A DNA stretch of 64,000 nt from Coniferiporia sulphurascens (GCA_002794785.1 NBBA01000016.1:744001-808000); one strand, 5' to 3'; positions 11,169 to 23,300 are shown, numbered from the stretch's first letter. Notes: generated from the sequence alone by a model not told the origin. Made by a program: numbers and translations.

Positions 11169-13959
11169 GATAGTGGCAGATCCGGTCAAAAGAACGTTAC
11201 GATGCGCCGAAGGCTACTTTGTTGGGCGGACCCCCTAGATGGACAGGATGGCACACGAACAGGGGAAGGTCTGGGGGATGTGCAGGGGAATTGGCGGCTG
11301 ATTCTTCTTACCTTATAACGAAGCTCAAGAAGGGCGAATGTATCAGCAAATCGTGACAGAGGTTCCGCAACTGATTATCAAAGAAGGTGTTTGACCCCGT
11401 CGGAGCTGTGAAGGGGCCTGGTGCTCCGAATGTGGCGGAATAAAAAAAGAGCATCGCGGTGAAACGCTAGGTGGCGCACTATCGAACAGAAGCTGCAAAA
11501 TCACCGCCCTTCTATAAGTAGATGACCAATGAAAATGAACAACGGTGCCCTTTTGGGGTCAAGTTAACAATCGGAACAGCTGAGTTTGTGTGGTGTGTAA
11601 TGAACTAATAGGTAATCCACGTATTGATAGACTTGTGACATTATTTCGTATGTGAATTTCGTATATGAAGCTGGCAACCGTAACAAGAACTTTGGACCCA
11701 GATCAGAAAACTGTTTTCAGTACTCGCCACGAAGGGGAGGGGAAGGAAAAAGAAGGAACTTGAAGGACCTGAGGAAGTAGTCTAAGGGAACCAGACGATA
11801 ATAATAATAGGCCGCAACATGGCCCAGAGTTCAGGATAAGCAACCCCTTGTCATGAACTGTTGAATGGTCTAACCTCCGCGGTCCCCGTTTTCACCGTGC
11901 GAGTTGGACGGAATAAAGATAGGTTCTGATCGGGATGCTAACCGAACATTGGATAGTTTCCATAAACGGAAGTGTTTTACACATCACTAAAGCTTCTTAA
12001 ATAACCAGGCTTATAATTTTCACCGAAACCGGAGGGCCCGGACGTCACTACAGGATGGATAGCGGTGCACCCTGCTGCGCACAATATTAATGAACGTAGT
12101 ACCTTAACGCCAGTAGCTAGTGCTTTAGGGAAATAATTTGTTCTTGCTCCCGCCGGGAGGTCCGGACTACTTTTTACACCATGTCAAAGCTCGACCCCAA
12201 CTTGTCTGCTTTCTGGAGAAGCACCTGCCAGTCCTCAGAGTATCATAGCCAGCTTCTCAACCACGTATATCGCGCTTCCAATAGATAAAAATGGGATAGA
12301 AGAAAAGAAGAGGAAGAGGAGGAAGAACTTATTAAAGAGACTTGCCGGTGTCCAAGTTTGCGATGTTGATAGCATCCGTCCGCATTACTTGGCAGTCCTG
12401 ACTTCTCCCCGACTCGGGTGTATGAATCTTCGCTGTGTCCCTTCAGCGTACTTTTGACCTGTACACCTGTGATCTGTTCGGCGGTTGATAATACGACACT
12501 CGCGCCTTCGGCCCGGGGAAGTGTTTTACACACGTGATTGTACCTTGACTCGGACAGAGTCCGAGCCCGCGCCAGGGACATTGCTTTGACTCCCGCTTAA
12601 ATCCAGTAAATGTAATCTTTCAAACTTATATTTGCGTGTAATCCATTATTGCGGCCTGACTTCGGCTACGACAGTATATACATGTTTGTGCAACCATCAC
12701 CAAGGGCCCACTCACCGGGCGACCGTCCATATCCTGTCCACATGCCACATGCCATAAACACGAAGAAGACGATTCAATGGTACCGGAACCATTTCTGACG
12801 CTGTTGCGCGAGAATCCCGTCATTAGGTCGTCCGTCCATATGGCTGAGGTCCACCGGATTTCGTAAACAGCGGTGCGAGAATTCTGAATATCAGACTTTT
12901 AAGAAGCACGAACAGACGTGGCCTCTCCCACACCGTAATGTTCGTGCGATCCACGCAAAGCCCCCGCCCCTGTTACGAGTCTCCCCTCTAGTTGCCCATT
13001 AGAAAAATCCAAAGTCCGCACAATCTGCCCTGAAAGTTCCTGTGAATGATTTTGAGCGGCCCAGGATTTTCGACAGACCAAGCCACTGATTGCATGTCCG
13101 CGTCTCCCGTTGGGGAATCAGTTGAATGTACTATTGAGCCGTCGGCCTAATCCGTGCGCGTCGCCAACAATTAGAAGACGAACAGAAGTCTCGCCGAAGC
13201 TTTCCCCCGAGCGCTGGGGGCCACCGACTGATGAGAGGTGTGCCAGGGGGGCGTAGGAAGTGCACAGCTGAGGCGGCGCCGCGAGAGCTGAAATACAAAG
13301 GAAGGAAGGCGGACCAGGAAAAACCGATCTGTATCCCTCGGTAAGCTGTCCCGCGGGGCCCCTCAAAGCGGATTGCGGTCGCGTCGTTGCCAATCGTCGG
13401 GGGTGTCGGTAATTAGCATCTGGCGCTTGCCGAAAGGGATAGCCGACCGTATGCCATTCAACCAAGCTCCATCGACGACTCCCACTCGCTTCTGTCTGAC
13501 CTCTCTTCTGAAGTTGATCAACAAATAGCGCGAATCGACCATACTGTCACCATGGGTGGTGCCCTATTCCCCCCCGCTTAGCAAGGTCACTGGTAGAACT
13601 TGCTCGTCCGCGGCCGTTCCCGTCCCAAGTCCGCGCGCACCGCAGAAATACACCCACACATCCATTACTTCACACTCTCTTGTTTTACAGAAGCGTAGTT
13701 ACGAAACTTGAACTCGAGGAGTTGTGAGTGTGGGCGCGCGAAAACATACCATTAGTCGGACGGTCGTTCCCGGTTCTAGTTCCGGGTAGTAGATCGTCAG
13801 CAAACTCTGCATGAAACCCAATGTGACAAGTAACTGACTTCACCACCCGCCCACCCGGGTCACTACCCGTAATCTATTCGCGAATGACCTTGGTGATGGC
13901 GGTCGGCAGAAGTGGAGAATAGCTTTGACGATGACAGGTAAATTTAGCATCAGGCAAAC
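11169..13959. other. intergenic, no supported gene
   Basis: No open frame here has family support. A purine-rich stretch lies near 12297-12335. Minus-strand frames at 12243-12581 and 13118-13465 show no motif. From about 13480 onward the sequence is related to the 3' flanks of DUF6534 copies 4 and 6 (about 16730-17150 and 61700-62110). Confidence 0.5.
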
Positions 13960-15320
13960 CTAAGTGAAAAAGCGAATCCGTACGTCGTGGATGCCTGTAT
14001 CTATACTGGTAAATCGTGTATGTATACTATCCAAGTCGAGCCCATATTCCAAGCTACTAGCGAAGTCTTCACGCAGTCCCTGGCGCGAATTTAATCTGAA
14101 GCGAGAATAGGTCTTGATTAGCTTTACGAGCGACACGGAGAGTGGGTGGAAACATACAAGGCCAGAACCGAATTAGTATATACTGCACAGTAAGACGGAT
14201 GTCGATCAGTGAAGAAAGGACAATAAGGCTGATAGGGGAGGACGTACATTTGGCAATAACTATGTCAGGAATCAAGTAGACGAACGTCTTTGGGAGCGCG
14301 AGTGCGGTGATTAATGCCACAACCCCTGCTACACCCGATGCAAAGCCCGTGCTGATGGTATAGACTATGAGACGTTTTACAAGCGGGTCGGACTGTTTCA
14401 TTCCCGAACGGAGTGAGTATAAAAGAAAAGCGAGGACGGACGCGATAGCGGTATCCGTGAGCATTACGACGGAGTTCATTATGCACTCTATCGTGAGGAT
14501 GGTCGATAATTGACTAAGCTTATGAAAACTGTAGATCTTGGAGAAGTACACGGTAATTGCCACGAATTGACATGTGACGAGGAAGGCGATCCCCACAGTT
14601 AATGTCCGATTTTTGTTGCTTACTAGACACACGAGCACAGTTAGCGCTAACTTGAACGAACCCAAGGACCGTAACAGCTCACAGTGCCAAACGCGAACAA
14701 CGAAAAGGATCTGCGCAAGTGCGCAGACAATAGCAGAAACAATTATGGAATCCACTAATTGCCTAAAACACCAAGGTATTATTGTCAAGGACTGAAGGGA
14801 AAAAGCGAACACTCGCCTATTAAGCCGAAGGAGACTTGTGGGATCGTTAAAGCCTTTTACGAGGTATGTGTAAACGGAAGCTAAAACGAGGGCCTGTTGC
14901 AGGGTGTCGAGCGTGTACATCAGTATTACATATAGTTTAAGCCGCCATCTGTCTGTCCTCCCGCAATTCTGCACCAGCTGTATGTCAGATTTTAAGGCCG
15001 ATTGAAGCAGGGTAATCAGGGCGTACTTTAAAGTAAACAAAGAGCTGAACGCTACCGGAACCCCATAAACTGTCACCGTGCATTAGTAAGTCTGCTTGCG
15101 TAACTACAACGCAGGAACTCACGCCATTGAAAATCTGGAAGATCAGAAATGGGTGTGAGCTTCCTATGACGACAAATTGGGCCGAAATTTCCGTACACGC
15201 TCGCAAGGTAAAGACATCCAAACTGCAAGCGAGATGAAATCCGGCAAGTTGATCTCTCGAGAAGCGTAGACGTACAGTGCTGTCTAGTGACAATGACAGA
15301 TGAGCTCCTGCAGAACTCAT
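13960..15320 (-). CDS. DUF6534-type multi-pass membrane protein, copy 3
   Basis: Member of a second subgroup with the copies at 17157-18520 and 62118-63474. Start exon MSSAGAHLSLSLDST, 26-nt exon FGCLYLAS, 12-nt micro-exon, VQLFVYFK, then RWRLKLYVILMYTLDT and VYTYLVKGF. The following intron begins with GCGAGT directly after the LNR codons, a GC-AG intron (donor at 14816). Then LVDSIIVSAIVCALAQ and VVRVWH, then the DUF6534 core with MKQSDPLVKRLIVYTISTG and FVYLIPDIVIAK. The tail, after two more splices, reads YTNSVLALLNSRQGLRE and stops at 13960-13962. An unspliced frame runs through much of the gene because several introns lack stops. The C-terminus beyond TSIDTGIHDV is uncertain, since a GTACG donor there could join another exon. 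Confidence 0.76.
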
Positions 15321-15376
15321 ACCGGAGGTAAGAAGAGTCTGTGGGCTGGATCCGAGGACCGTGGTAGCAGAAGAGA

Positions 15377-16440
15377 ATGCCCACCCAGTTCGACTTTTTC
15401 ACGGTTTCGTCTCAATTTAATCGCTTCAGCGAGGCGATCGGTAATCTGTATATAAAAGGAAATTCATATCAAGCTTACTGTATCGACAAAGGCCCCGGAG
15501 TCCCGGACACGTCTTCGTTATTTACGTTATGCTTAGGTTTGTTCGTACAGTCGAACCTCCCATAACGGATGGAGGTCGGTGGAACACAAAAATATCCGTT
15601 ATGGGAGGTTATCCCACTATGAGAGGTCCAAATTATTATGTAATTAGTTATAGATTTTTTCTTCAAAAGCGTGCTTGGGTGAAACATGCAGTATTCATTT
15701 CTCTGTGCAATGAACAAGCCAGATCCTTTTGTTGTGGGCCTGCAGCTTCCAACAAAGAGACCGCCAGTGTTGTGAAATGAGATTCAAACTAGGATTTAGG
15801 GAGTGGGAATAATGCTAGTCCTCTGAGGGGGGTATGTGGCTGGATTTTTGAGTATATGATGTGCCCCATCTGTTATGAACTTGGTGGAAGGACACAAAAA
15901 ACAAACAAAAAGCAATACAGACATGTAAATTTGCACCAATAACCTTTCATAATGGATAAAATTTTGCCATTTGGCTATCCATTATGCATTATAAAATACA
16001 TCCGTTATAACATAGGGATTTCGTGACTACCAACTTGGTGGAAGCCCCAAACTACCCATTATGGGAGGTTATCCGTTATAAGAGGTACCCGTTATGGGAG
16101 GTTCGACTGTATTTGTTTGAGGCCGACACTTTCGCCGTCCGACTATGCAATACTTCCCACCCAGAGTTGTTCACGATTTGTTCTGGTTATGAATGAAGAT
16201 TTAAAACCGGTTTACTCATTGGCATCTGTCCTGGGTAAAGCAACGTTTTACTGACCGGGGTCCTGCTTTGGTAAAGCTCCTAAATCTGGACTCTACATAT
16301 AGTAGATCATATCCATATGCCAGTGGTGTCATGAACTCAGAACTGTAGGTACTTTGAATAACGTAAACCCAGACTCTACTGGGGTCTAAGCCGTACTATG
16401 GCCCTCTCCAAAGTCTACTTGTCATCAACACGCCATGATC
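15377..16440 (+). pseudogene. degenerate copy of the conserved divergent upstream ORF, split by a MITE
   Basis: The segment 15377-15545 followed by 16110-16440 is related to 18591-18990 and to the open frame at 63515-63931. Recognisable pieces include EAIGNLYIKG left of the MITE and, on the right, sequence matching the block around 63740-63840. The frame is broken by indels and by the MITE inserted at a TA. It lies just upstream of, and divergent to, DUF6534 copy 3. It may be noncoding promoter sequence rather than a real gene; see the entry at 63515. Confidence 0.5.
15548..16109. mobile_element. Tigger/pogo-type MITE (562 bp) with TA target duplication
   Basis: Both ends carry matching inverted repeats: CAGTCGAACCTCCCATAACG at the left and its near reverse complement ending GGAGGTTCGACTG at the right. 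TA dinucleotides flank both ends (15546-15547 and 16110-16111). Subterminal sequence with repeated 'TATGGGAGGTT / CCGTTATAA' motifs matches the ends of the larger Tigger element at 41684-44594, so this looks like its non-autonomous derivative. No transposase is encoded. The duplicated regions at about 18740 and 63690 show the empty site. Confidence 0.9.
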
Positions 16441-16475
16441 CTTTGCCTGAGAGGATGGTAGGATCTGCTGCAGTG

Positions 16476-16560
16476 TCGAGGGCGTACAGAAGAAACACTT
16501 GTAGTTGAAGCTTCAATCTGTCGGTCTTCCCGTAGTTCTGCACTAGCTGATGTTAGATGC
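16476..16560 (-). pseudogene. isolated remnant of a DUF6534 exon
   Basis: Minus-strand translation reads LVQNYGKTDRLKLQLQVFLLYALDT, interrupted by no stop over this short piece (shown here only as landmark; the diagnostic part is QNYGKTD...LYALDT). It corresponds to the exon RWRLKLYVILMYTLDT of the DUF6534 copies and is closest to the copy at 19414-20776. Neither neighbouring exon is recognisable, so this is a relic. Confidence 0.6.
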
Positions 16561-17156
16561 GTCTCAGGCTTTCTGACACGGATCCTGTGTAACAATAGAA
16601 AGAATAAGCGAACGGAGATACCCACTGGCAGCCCACCCGAAACAAGGACTCGGATTACAATTTACCTCGTTCTCATTCGGTGCGACGCATGTCACTCTTA
16701 TCCTAGTAGCGAAACTAACGTTACTTCCGTCTGACCTCACTTCTGAGATCGATTAACAGACAAGAATTGCTCATACTGTTTCCATGGGTGACGCCTTATT
16801 TCCTCCCCGTCTGCGATTGTTCCCTTTCCAAGTCCACGTACATCAGAGAAGTACACCTATACATCCATTACTTTACACCCCTCTTGTTTTACAAAAAAAT
16901 AAAATATAGGTAGAACTGGAGAAATTGTGAGCGCGGGTGTACGAAAATCTGCCATTGTTTGGACTGTCGTCCCTGGATCTAGTTCCGAGTAGCAGATCGC
17001 CAGCAAATTCCGTATGAAAACCAACTCGACAAATAACTGGACTGACCATTCGCCCACCCGGGTCACGATCTGTCACTCGAACGCGGTTGGTTGATCCTGG
17101 TGGTGGCGGTCAGTAGAGGAAGAAAATAGCTTTGATGATGACAAGTAAAATCAGCC
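16553..17156. repeat. 3' flank of DUF6534 copy 4, duplicated at about 61540-62117
   Basis: The sequence from the 'CGTCTCAGGCTTTCTGA' block to the gene end is alignable by eye with about 61540-62117. The left part also resembles sequence near 13480-13960. It marks a segmental duplication that carries flank, gene and upstream region together. A minus-strand frame with DPGGRMVSPVICRVGFHTEF is partly conserved in the copy-3 flank and might be an additional 3' exon or UTR. Confidence 0.6.
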
Positions 17157-18520
17157 TCAAGCGAACACAGGAGAAAAGCGAGGGCGTACGTCATGGATGC
17201 CCGTATCTATACTGGTAAATCGTGTATGAATACTATCCAGATCAAATTCATATTCCAAGCCATCAGCCAAGTCTTCACGCAGCCCCTGGCGCGAGTTTAA
17301 TCTAAAGCGGGAATAGGTCTTGATTAGCTTTACGAGCGACACGGAGAGTGGGTGGAAACATACAAGGCCAGAACCGAATTAGTATATACTGCACAGTAAG
17401 ACAAGACGTCAATCGGTGAAGGAAAAACATTGAGACTGATAGGGGAAGACGTACGTTTGGTAATAACTATGTCAGGAATCAAGTAGACGAACGTTTTCGG
17501 GAGTGCGAGTGCGGTGACTAACGCCATAAGGCCTGTTACACCCGATGCAAAGCCCGTGCTGATAGTATATATTATAAGACGTTTCACAAGCGGCTCGGAC
17601 TGTTTCATTCCCGAACGGAGCGAGTACAGAAGAAAGGCGAGGACAGCCGCTATAGCGGTATCTGTGAGCGTTACGATGGAGTTCATTATGCACTCTATCG
17701 CGAGAACGGTCGGTAATTGATCAAGTTCGTGGAAGTTGTAGATCTTCGCGAAGTACACGGTAATCGCTACGAATTGACATGTGACAAGGAAAGCGATCCC
17801 CGTGGTTAACGAGAAATTTCTTCTACTTACTGGACACATGGACACAGTCAGCGCTTACACATCCATAGGTCGTAACAGAGAGCTCACAGTGCCAAATGCG
17901 AACAACGAAGAGGGTCTGCACAAGTGCGCAGACCATAGCGGAGACAATCGCGGAATCTACTAAGAGCCTAAAAACGCCAAAAGTATTATTGTCAAGGGAC
18001 AAAAGGCTGAACGCGAGCATTTACCTATCAAGCCGAAGGAGCCTTGTGAGATCATCGAAGCCTTTTATGAGGTATGTGTATGTGGAAGTGGAAATGAGGG
18101 CCTGATGCAGGGTGTCGAGCGTGTACAACAGGATTACATATAGTTTAAGCCGCCATCGATCTGTCCTCCCGCAATTCTGCAGCAGGTGTATGTCAGATAT
18201 TAAGGCTATTGAAGCAAAATAATCAGGGCGTACTTTAAAGTAAACAAAGACCTGAACGCTGCCGGAACCCCATAAACTGTCACCGTGCATTGGTAAGCCT
18301 GCTCGCGTAACTACAACGCAGGAACTCACGCCATTGAAAATCTAGAAAATTAGAAATGATGTGAGCTTCCTACGGTGACAAATCGGATCAAAATTTCCGT
18401 ACATGCTCGCAAAATAGAGACATCCAAACTGCAAGCGATATGAAATCCGACAAGCTGATCTCTCGAGAAGCGTAGACGTACAGTACTATCTAGTGACAGA
18501 TGAGCTCCTGCAGAGCCCAT
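17157..18520 (-). CDS. DUF6534-type multi-pass membrane protein, copy 4
   Basis: Same exon plan as copy 3. The start exon is 18482-18520 (MGSAGAHLSLDST); exon 2 begins at 18428 (FGCLYFAS), then the 12-nt micro-exon. Later landmarks are RWRLKLYVILLYTLDT, VDSAIVSAMVCALVQ, VVRIWH, VGIAF-like segment TTGIAFLVTCQF, MKQSEPLVKRLIIYTISTG and FVYLIPDIVITK, then the spliced tail YTNSVLALLNSRQGLREDL. Here the intron after LLRLDR starts with canonical GTAAAT (donor at 18024), whereas copies 3 and 6 have GCGAGT at this place. The stop is at 17157-17159; a donor-like GTACGC after IHDV leaves the true C-terminus open. Hydrophobic segments suggest a multi-pass membrane protein; role unknown. Confidence 0.77.
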
Positions 18521-18590
18521 ATACACCGGGGGGGACGCGGGGAAGATTAGATTCAAGTAAGAAGAGCTGGGCAGGTTTGATCCGAGGACC

Positions 18591-18990
18591 GTGGTCGTAA
18601 CAAAAGAGAATGTTCAACTTCTTTTCTTACTCAGCCGCTTCTGTGAAGCGATCAGTAATCCGTATATAAAAGGCGATTTTTGTCAAGCGATCGCCGAAGT
18701 CCCCGGAAACATTTTTGCCATTTACGTTATGGTATATCCTTATTTGGCCGACGCTGCTTCATTGAAGCCACCGAGTCCGAGACTCCGAGTCTTGGGTGCC
18801 ATGAATTAAAAATCTGAATAACGTAAAACCAGACCCAAAAAATAACCGCTGCCAGAGTTTAAAGCTCTTTCCAAAGTCCACTTACTACCATTACGTTGCC
18901 CTACATATGGTCCATACATATTCAGGATCGGAGGACTCAGGAGGACGGCCCTGGTGCGATGTTCGTATGTACGCACCAGAATTGTGCTTA
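18591..18990 (+). pseudogene. degenerate copy of the conserved divergent upstream ORF
   Basis: Open for 72 codons (18591-18809) with EAISNPYIKGD and FAIYVMVYPYLADAA, then out of frame relative to the 63515-63931 copy. It lies head-to-head with DUF6534 copy 4, about 70 bp from its start codon. A TATATAAAAG stretch sits inside it, so it may instead be a promoter region. Confidence 0.45.
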
Positions 18991-19413
18991 ATTTCATGAT
19001 ACGTTCTCCAGTATATGCAGCTGCGAGACATGACGGTCATGGTGGCATCGGATCAAATTCTGTGACACCGAAAAAAGTCGGGATGCTTTTGGCTCCCGTT
19101 GGCAGTAATCACCGATGAGATTGTGCATCCGGCTCGAATCAGCTTATAAGGTGACTGTGTAAACTGATGAGGCTACCGAAGAAGTGGAAACGAACTGGAA
19201 TTAATAGGGGGCGGTGGGGAAATACCAAACACAAAAGGAGATGTGCTCAGGAGATAGAGTTCTAGGAGTTACATCTCCCTGAATAGTAGAGAAATGTGAG
19301 TGCATAACTCAGGCTTTTGTTATTACCATACATTCGTGTCCAGCGTTGTCAGTGACCCCCCTTGACTCACTGGGAGCAAAAATTAGCTTTTACAATGCCA
19401 GCATGGTTCAGGA
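18991..19413. other. intergenic, nothing recognised
   Basis: No open frame with support and no repeat that I recognise. The left part continues the region duplicated at the right edge of the window (about 63930-64000). Confidence 0.4.
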
Positions 19414-20776
19414 TCAGACAATTTTTCGAGGGAGACAAGCGCGTACCTTGGAAAGAGTTGCGCCCGTACCTGTTGAAGGTGAATATATACTGTTTAAGTC
19501 AAGCGCACGTTGTAAGTTATCAATGTAGTCTTCACGAAGCTTCTGGCGTGAGTTCAGTCTGAAACGAAGGCGAGCCTCGGTCAGTTTCACAGGCAGCCTG
19601 ACGATGGGATAATGGGCACAGACAAGGCCAGGACTGAGTTGGTGTATACTGCACGGAAAGGCGAAGGATGGTGAGTGTTGAAAAGACGATGGGGTTCGCA
19701 AGGTAAAGCATACGTTTTGCAATAATTATGTCGGGAATCAGGTAGACGAGCATGTGCGGGAGCGCGATTGCGGTGACCAGCGCTATGAGCGCCGCCACGC
19801 TCGATGTAAGACCTGTGCTTGCAGTGTAAACAGTGAGACGCTTCATTAGCGATTCGGACTGTTTCATTCCTGAGCGGAGCGAGCGCAGGAGAAAAGCGAT
19901 GACAGCGGTGATAGCGACGTCCGTAAAGGTTGCGACGGAATTCATTATGCACTCGCTTGCGATGACAGAAGAGAACTGCGTGATATCGGTGAAGTTGCAT
20001 ATCTTCGTGAAATACACAGTGATTGCCACGAGCTGGCATGCGATGAAAAACGAGAGCACCGCGGTTAAGGGCCGATTTTTCTTGCTTACTTAGTGAGGTT
20101 ACAGTCAGTACGGGGGAAATTATTGTCCATGGCGGAAGACTTACAATACCAGACGCGGATGACAAGGAGGGACTGCGCAAGAGCACAAACAACAGCGGAA
20201 ATGATTGTCGCAATAACAAACGGCCTAAAAACGCCAGAATGGTTTAATTAAAAGACTGGAAAACAGAAAGTCTGACCTGCCTGTCAAGTCTACGGAGTTC
20301 TTCGAAGTTCCCAAAGTCTTTTACGAAGTGCCTATAAAGTGAAAACAGAACTAGGACCTCCTGCACAGTGTCGAGAGTGTACATGAGAAACACGTGTAAT
20401 TTAAGCCACAAACTGTCGGTCTTCCCATAGTTCTGCACCGGCCATATGTCAAATTTCAAGGCCAGTTTCCAGATAAATCGAACGCACCTCGTAGTAGATG
20501 TAAACCTGGACACAACCAGAGCCCCATAAACTGTGTCCATGAGGTAAGAGTCAGCTCTTGGAGCTATATCACAGGAACCTACACTGCAGAGAAACTGGAG
20601 AATCAAGAACGGCATGAGCTTCCTGCGATGACAGGATAAATTGAGAGTGCGTACATTCCCGCTAGGAAAAGGCACCCAAACTGCAAAAAGGGGGATCAGG
20701 TTCAACACGTCAAACAATTCAGAAAGTCCACACATACGGTACCGTCCAATGGCGGATGGGTTTCAATAGAGCCCAT
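19414..20776 (-). CDS. DUF6534-type multi-pass membrane protein, copy 5 (most divergent)
   Basis: The start exon reads MGSIETHPPLDGT, followed by the 26-nt exon FGCLFLAG, a 12-nt micro-exon spanning 'TTTCTCTGCAGT', and VQVYIYYE. Then come LWLKLHVFLMYTLDTVQEVL, a VWY-ending exon with VIATIISAVVCALAQSL, and the core with MKQSESLMKRLTVYTASTG and MLVYLIPDIIIAK. The spliced tail is YTNSVLALLNSRQKLREDY. The frame ends at 19414; alternative donors just after SPSTG or TLSK leave the last residues uncertain. It sits alone in its own subgroup. Orientation and exon plan match the other five, so it belongs to the same tandem expansion. Confidence 0.74.
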
Positions 20777-23215
20777 ACTAAAGGGAGGAGAGACTGGAGA
20801 AATACCCAACACAATGAGTCGGATGGGCAAGCGGACAAGCCTTCAGGGCAGATCGTTTGAGAGGAGTAATCATAACAAAGAGAAATGCCTCCACATTTTA
20901 ACATCTTCCAAAATGACGGTAGCCAGTGGCCGGAAACCCCGAAAACAGTGATTCACGGGTCGTTTGGAGTAAGTGATTGAAATGAAACTTGAATGACACT
21001 GCCACTATTAATGATCGAGCGCGAACCCGTGATTACATAATCGTCGGGATAACCGCTGGCACAACAGATTGTCACAGCGAGGAGGCAACGCAGCAGCGCA
21101 GCTAGTAGCGGAGACACATAAACTCCAGAGAATGACATCCGATGACGAGGCAGCGAACAGTCTCTGCCATTTGAATCCTGATTTAGGCGAAGCTAGAACA
21201 TCACAGAGAGGTCTCCGCTAAATCGAGTACTGTGCCGAGGCATTGCAGGAATATAATAGTAGAATAGATGGTAACCAACGGACCGCCGCTAGAGGTAATT
21301 TTATCAAGCAAATCTGTCCTTTCGATTGACGGAGGCAAACATCTTGATATCCGTTTATTTCGATGATGGTCTTTGGTCGCCACTACTGCTACTGACATTC
21401 AAGCGCCTTTCTTCTGTAGCTGTTTACTTTCATTATATGATTCCACTCATGCGTATCGGTGCTTCGTGGTACTGACATCACGCGCTACCTGCAAGGCTGC
21501 GACGCGTATTAATTGTCGTCTTAGACGAAGATTTTAGATGCGGCAAGATTACGTGATGATATAGGATGCCGAAGGGCTACGCACAAGTTGTCGTCTCATC
21601 TCGTGTATGGGGGCAGCGGGTTGTCAAATGAGCCGGTTTGTCAGTTTAGCGAAGTTTCTGCAATAATCAGCATTTCCGTCATCTACTGTATTATCTGTCC
21701 TCTGTCGACTTTGTCGAGGTTGCAATGACTGGACATCGAGTGCCTCGCCAAACCTCAACCTCAGGAAAGGCTCATGAGGCTCCAAGCTTTAGCTTAAATT
21801 GAAAACAGTACAAGTGCAAGGCGGAGTATACGGGACACAGCCGCACAGGATATGCGTAAGCCTCAGAAATTGTTGGCGACGTCCAGAGTCCAGACTCGAG
21901 GCAGCTTCCAAGCGCAATCTTGACTCTTGAATGCTATGAGTCTAGATCTTTTCTACCCAAAAGGTCCGGATCCACGTTTTAAACGAGAATCCCGCCAGGA
22001 GAGATGTTGCATATACGGCGTAGTTGTCGTCCGTCATCAGTACCCGGGGTTTGTAGCATTTGAAAGCCGCGACCGGAGCCGAATCCCGCCCTCCAGCCCT
22101 TTCTGCTGTCCCCCGCGTGATCGCCCACCAACTGAGGAACCCACCGCAACCGTAGCGGCCCCCAGAGGTAAAACAGGGATAATCTACTCGGCACCCACCG
22201 AAACGCACAATACGGTACTGTACGGTACAGTAGTCACCAAACAACAGGGATAATCACAACTGTACGCAAGAAGCGATTCACGCTCGACGTATGCATGCTT
22301 GCCGCTTCACTACCTCGCACGGCGTCTCTTCTTGTCGACGTTTGTGTCAGAAGGATGGCCTGAGGCTGGGTTGAGGCTGATGAGTAACGTTGTGACGAAG
22401 ACGTAGGGTCGTTCGCCCGCCAGGCATCGCTGCACCGGAATGACGCGTCCCGCTGGTGTGCACGGTACGGATGTGCATTCTCCCACGAGTGTATCGCTTC
22501 GCGCCGTGGACACTTGTGCATCTCGTTCACCCAGCGGCTCGCCTCGGAGGCGCCTCGCCCGTGCCTGTGATCGTGCTTTTGCCCAAGCTCGTGCCCGCAA
22601 GCGCGTGTGCGGCGCCAAAAGAGCGGCCATATGCGCGCGTATGAGCAGAGTGAGCCGGACATGCAGTACCCAGAACACGTAAGAGAAAGATGCGAAGGTG
22701 GGATGGGGATGGGGGGTTAAGGAGGAGAAACGAGGAGTGAAAAAGCAAGGCGCGGGGTTTGCAGAACAAAGAGACACCCGCACCCTTGACGTTCGCTACT
22801 GAATACGGCGTCTCCTTCGCTAACTGCATGAACCTTCTCCGGTGTTGCTTTCTAGTCAATTCTTCCGCCACCGTTGCTCTTGTGTACTCGCGAGCCAGGA
22901 TGGCCCTTCTGTTGAGCTAGACGGGCGTCCTACGTGCGCACTGGAACGAGCTACACGAAACAAGAAGAATTGTGGGTGAGAGTATATCGAGGAGAATGAA
23001 GTGTAAGAAATCTTGAGGCGTGCCGTCGCAGCACGGGTCGGTCCTGATTGATTAAGGATTTCTTCGTGGCCGTTTCCGACCAAGAGCATACATGCAGCTA
23101 ACTACGAGTAGCGTGAGACGTAAGTAGCAAATGTAGTTGCGTAGTCGTGATTACCAAATCCTAATTCCAACATGATGGTCGAAAGGGACTCGGATGAAGC
23201 GATATTTGATAAATG
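20777..23215. other. intergenic, no supported gene
   Basis: GC-rich open frames on both strands at about 22250-22900 overlap each other. The only gene-like piece is a minus-strand start at 22871 reading MAEELTRKQHRRRFMQLAKE and running into a possible GT donor, but no family match or second exon is recognised. The remainder shows nothing I can name. Confidence 0.45.
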
Positions 23216-23257
23216 CATCAGGAAAAACTCAAAAAGCCCATAGACAATGGCAATTTC

Positions 23258-23300
23258 CATAGTACACCATAGTACACCATAGTACACCATAGTACTCCAT
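23258..23300. repeat. 10-bp tandem repeat within a CATAG-rich tract
   Basis: Four units of 'ATAGTACACC' type (the last with one change). The surrounding 23230-23415 contains at least ten further CATAG words, as in GTGCCATAGCAAGC and TTTCATAGGTAGC. Confidence 0.85.

Noticed and set aside
22310..22783. 157-codon minus-strand ORF in GC-rich DNA
   Set aside because: Overlapping open frames on both strands reflect composition; there is no motif, paralog or convincing splice partner.
23258..23300. Short direct repeats as a CRISPR-like array
   Set aside because: Units are contiguous 10-mers without spacers in a eukaryotic genome; this is a simple tandem repeat.
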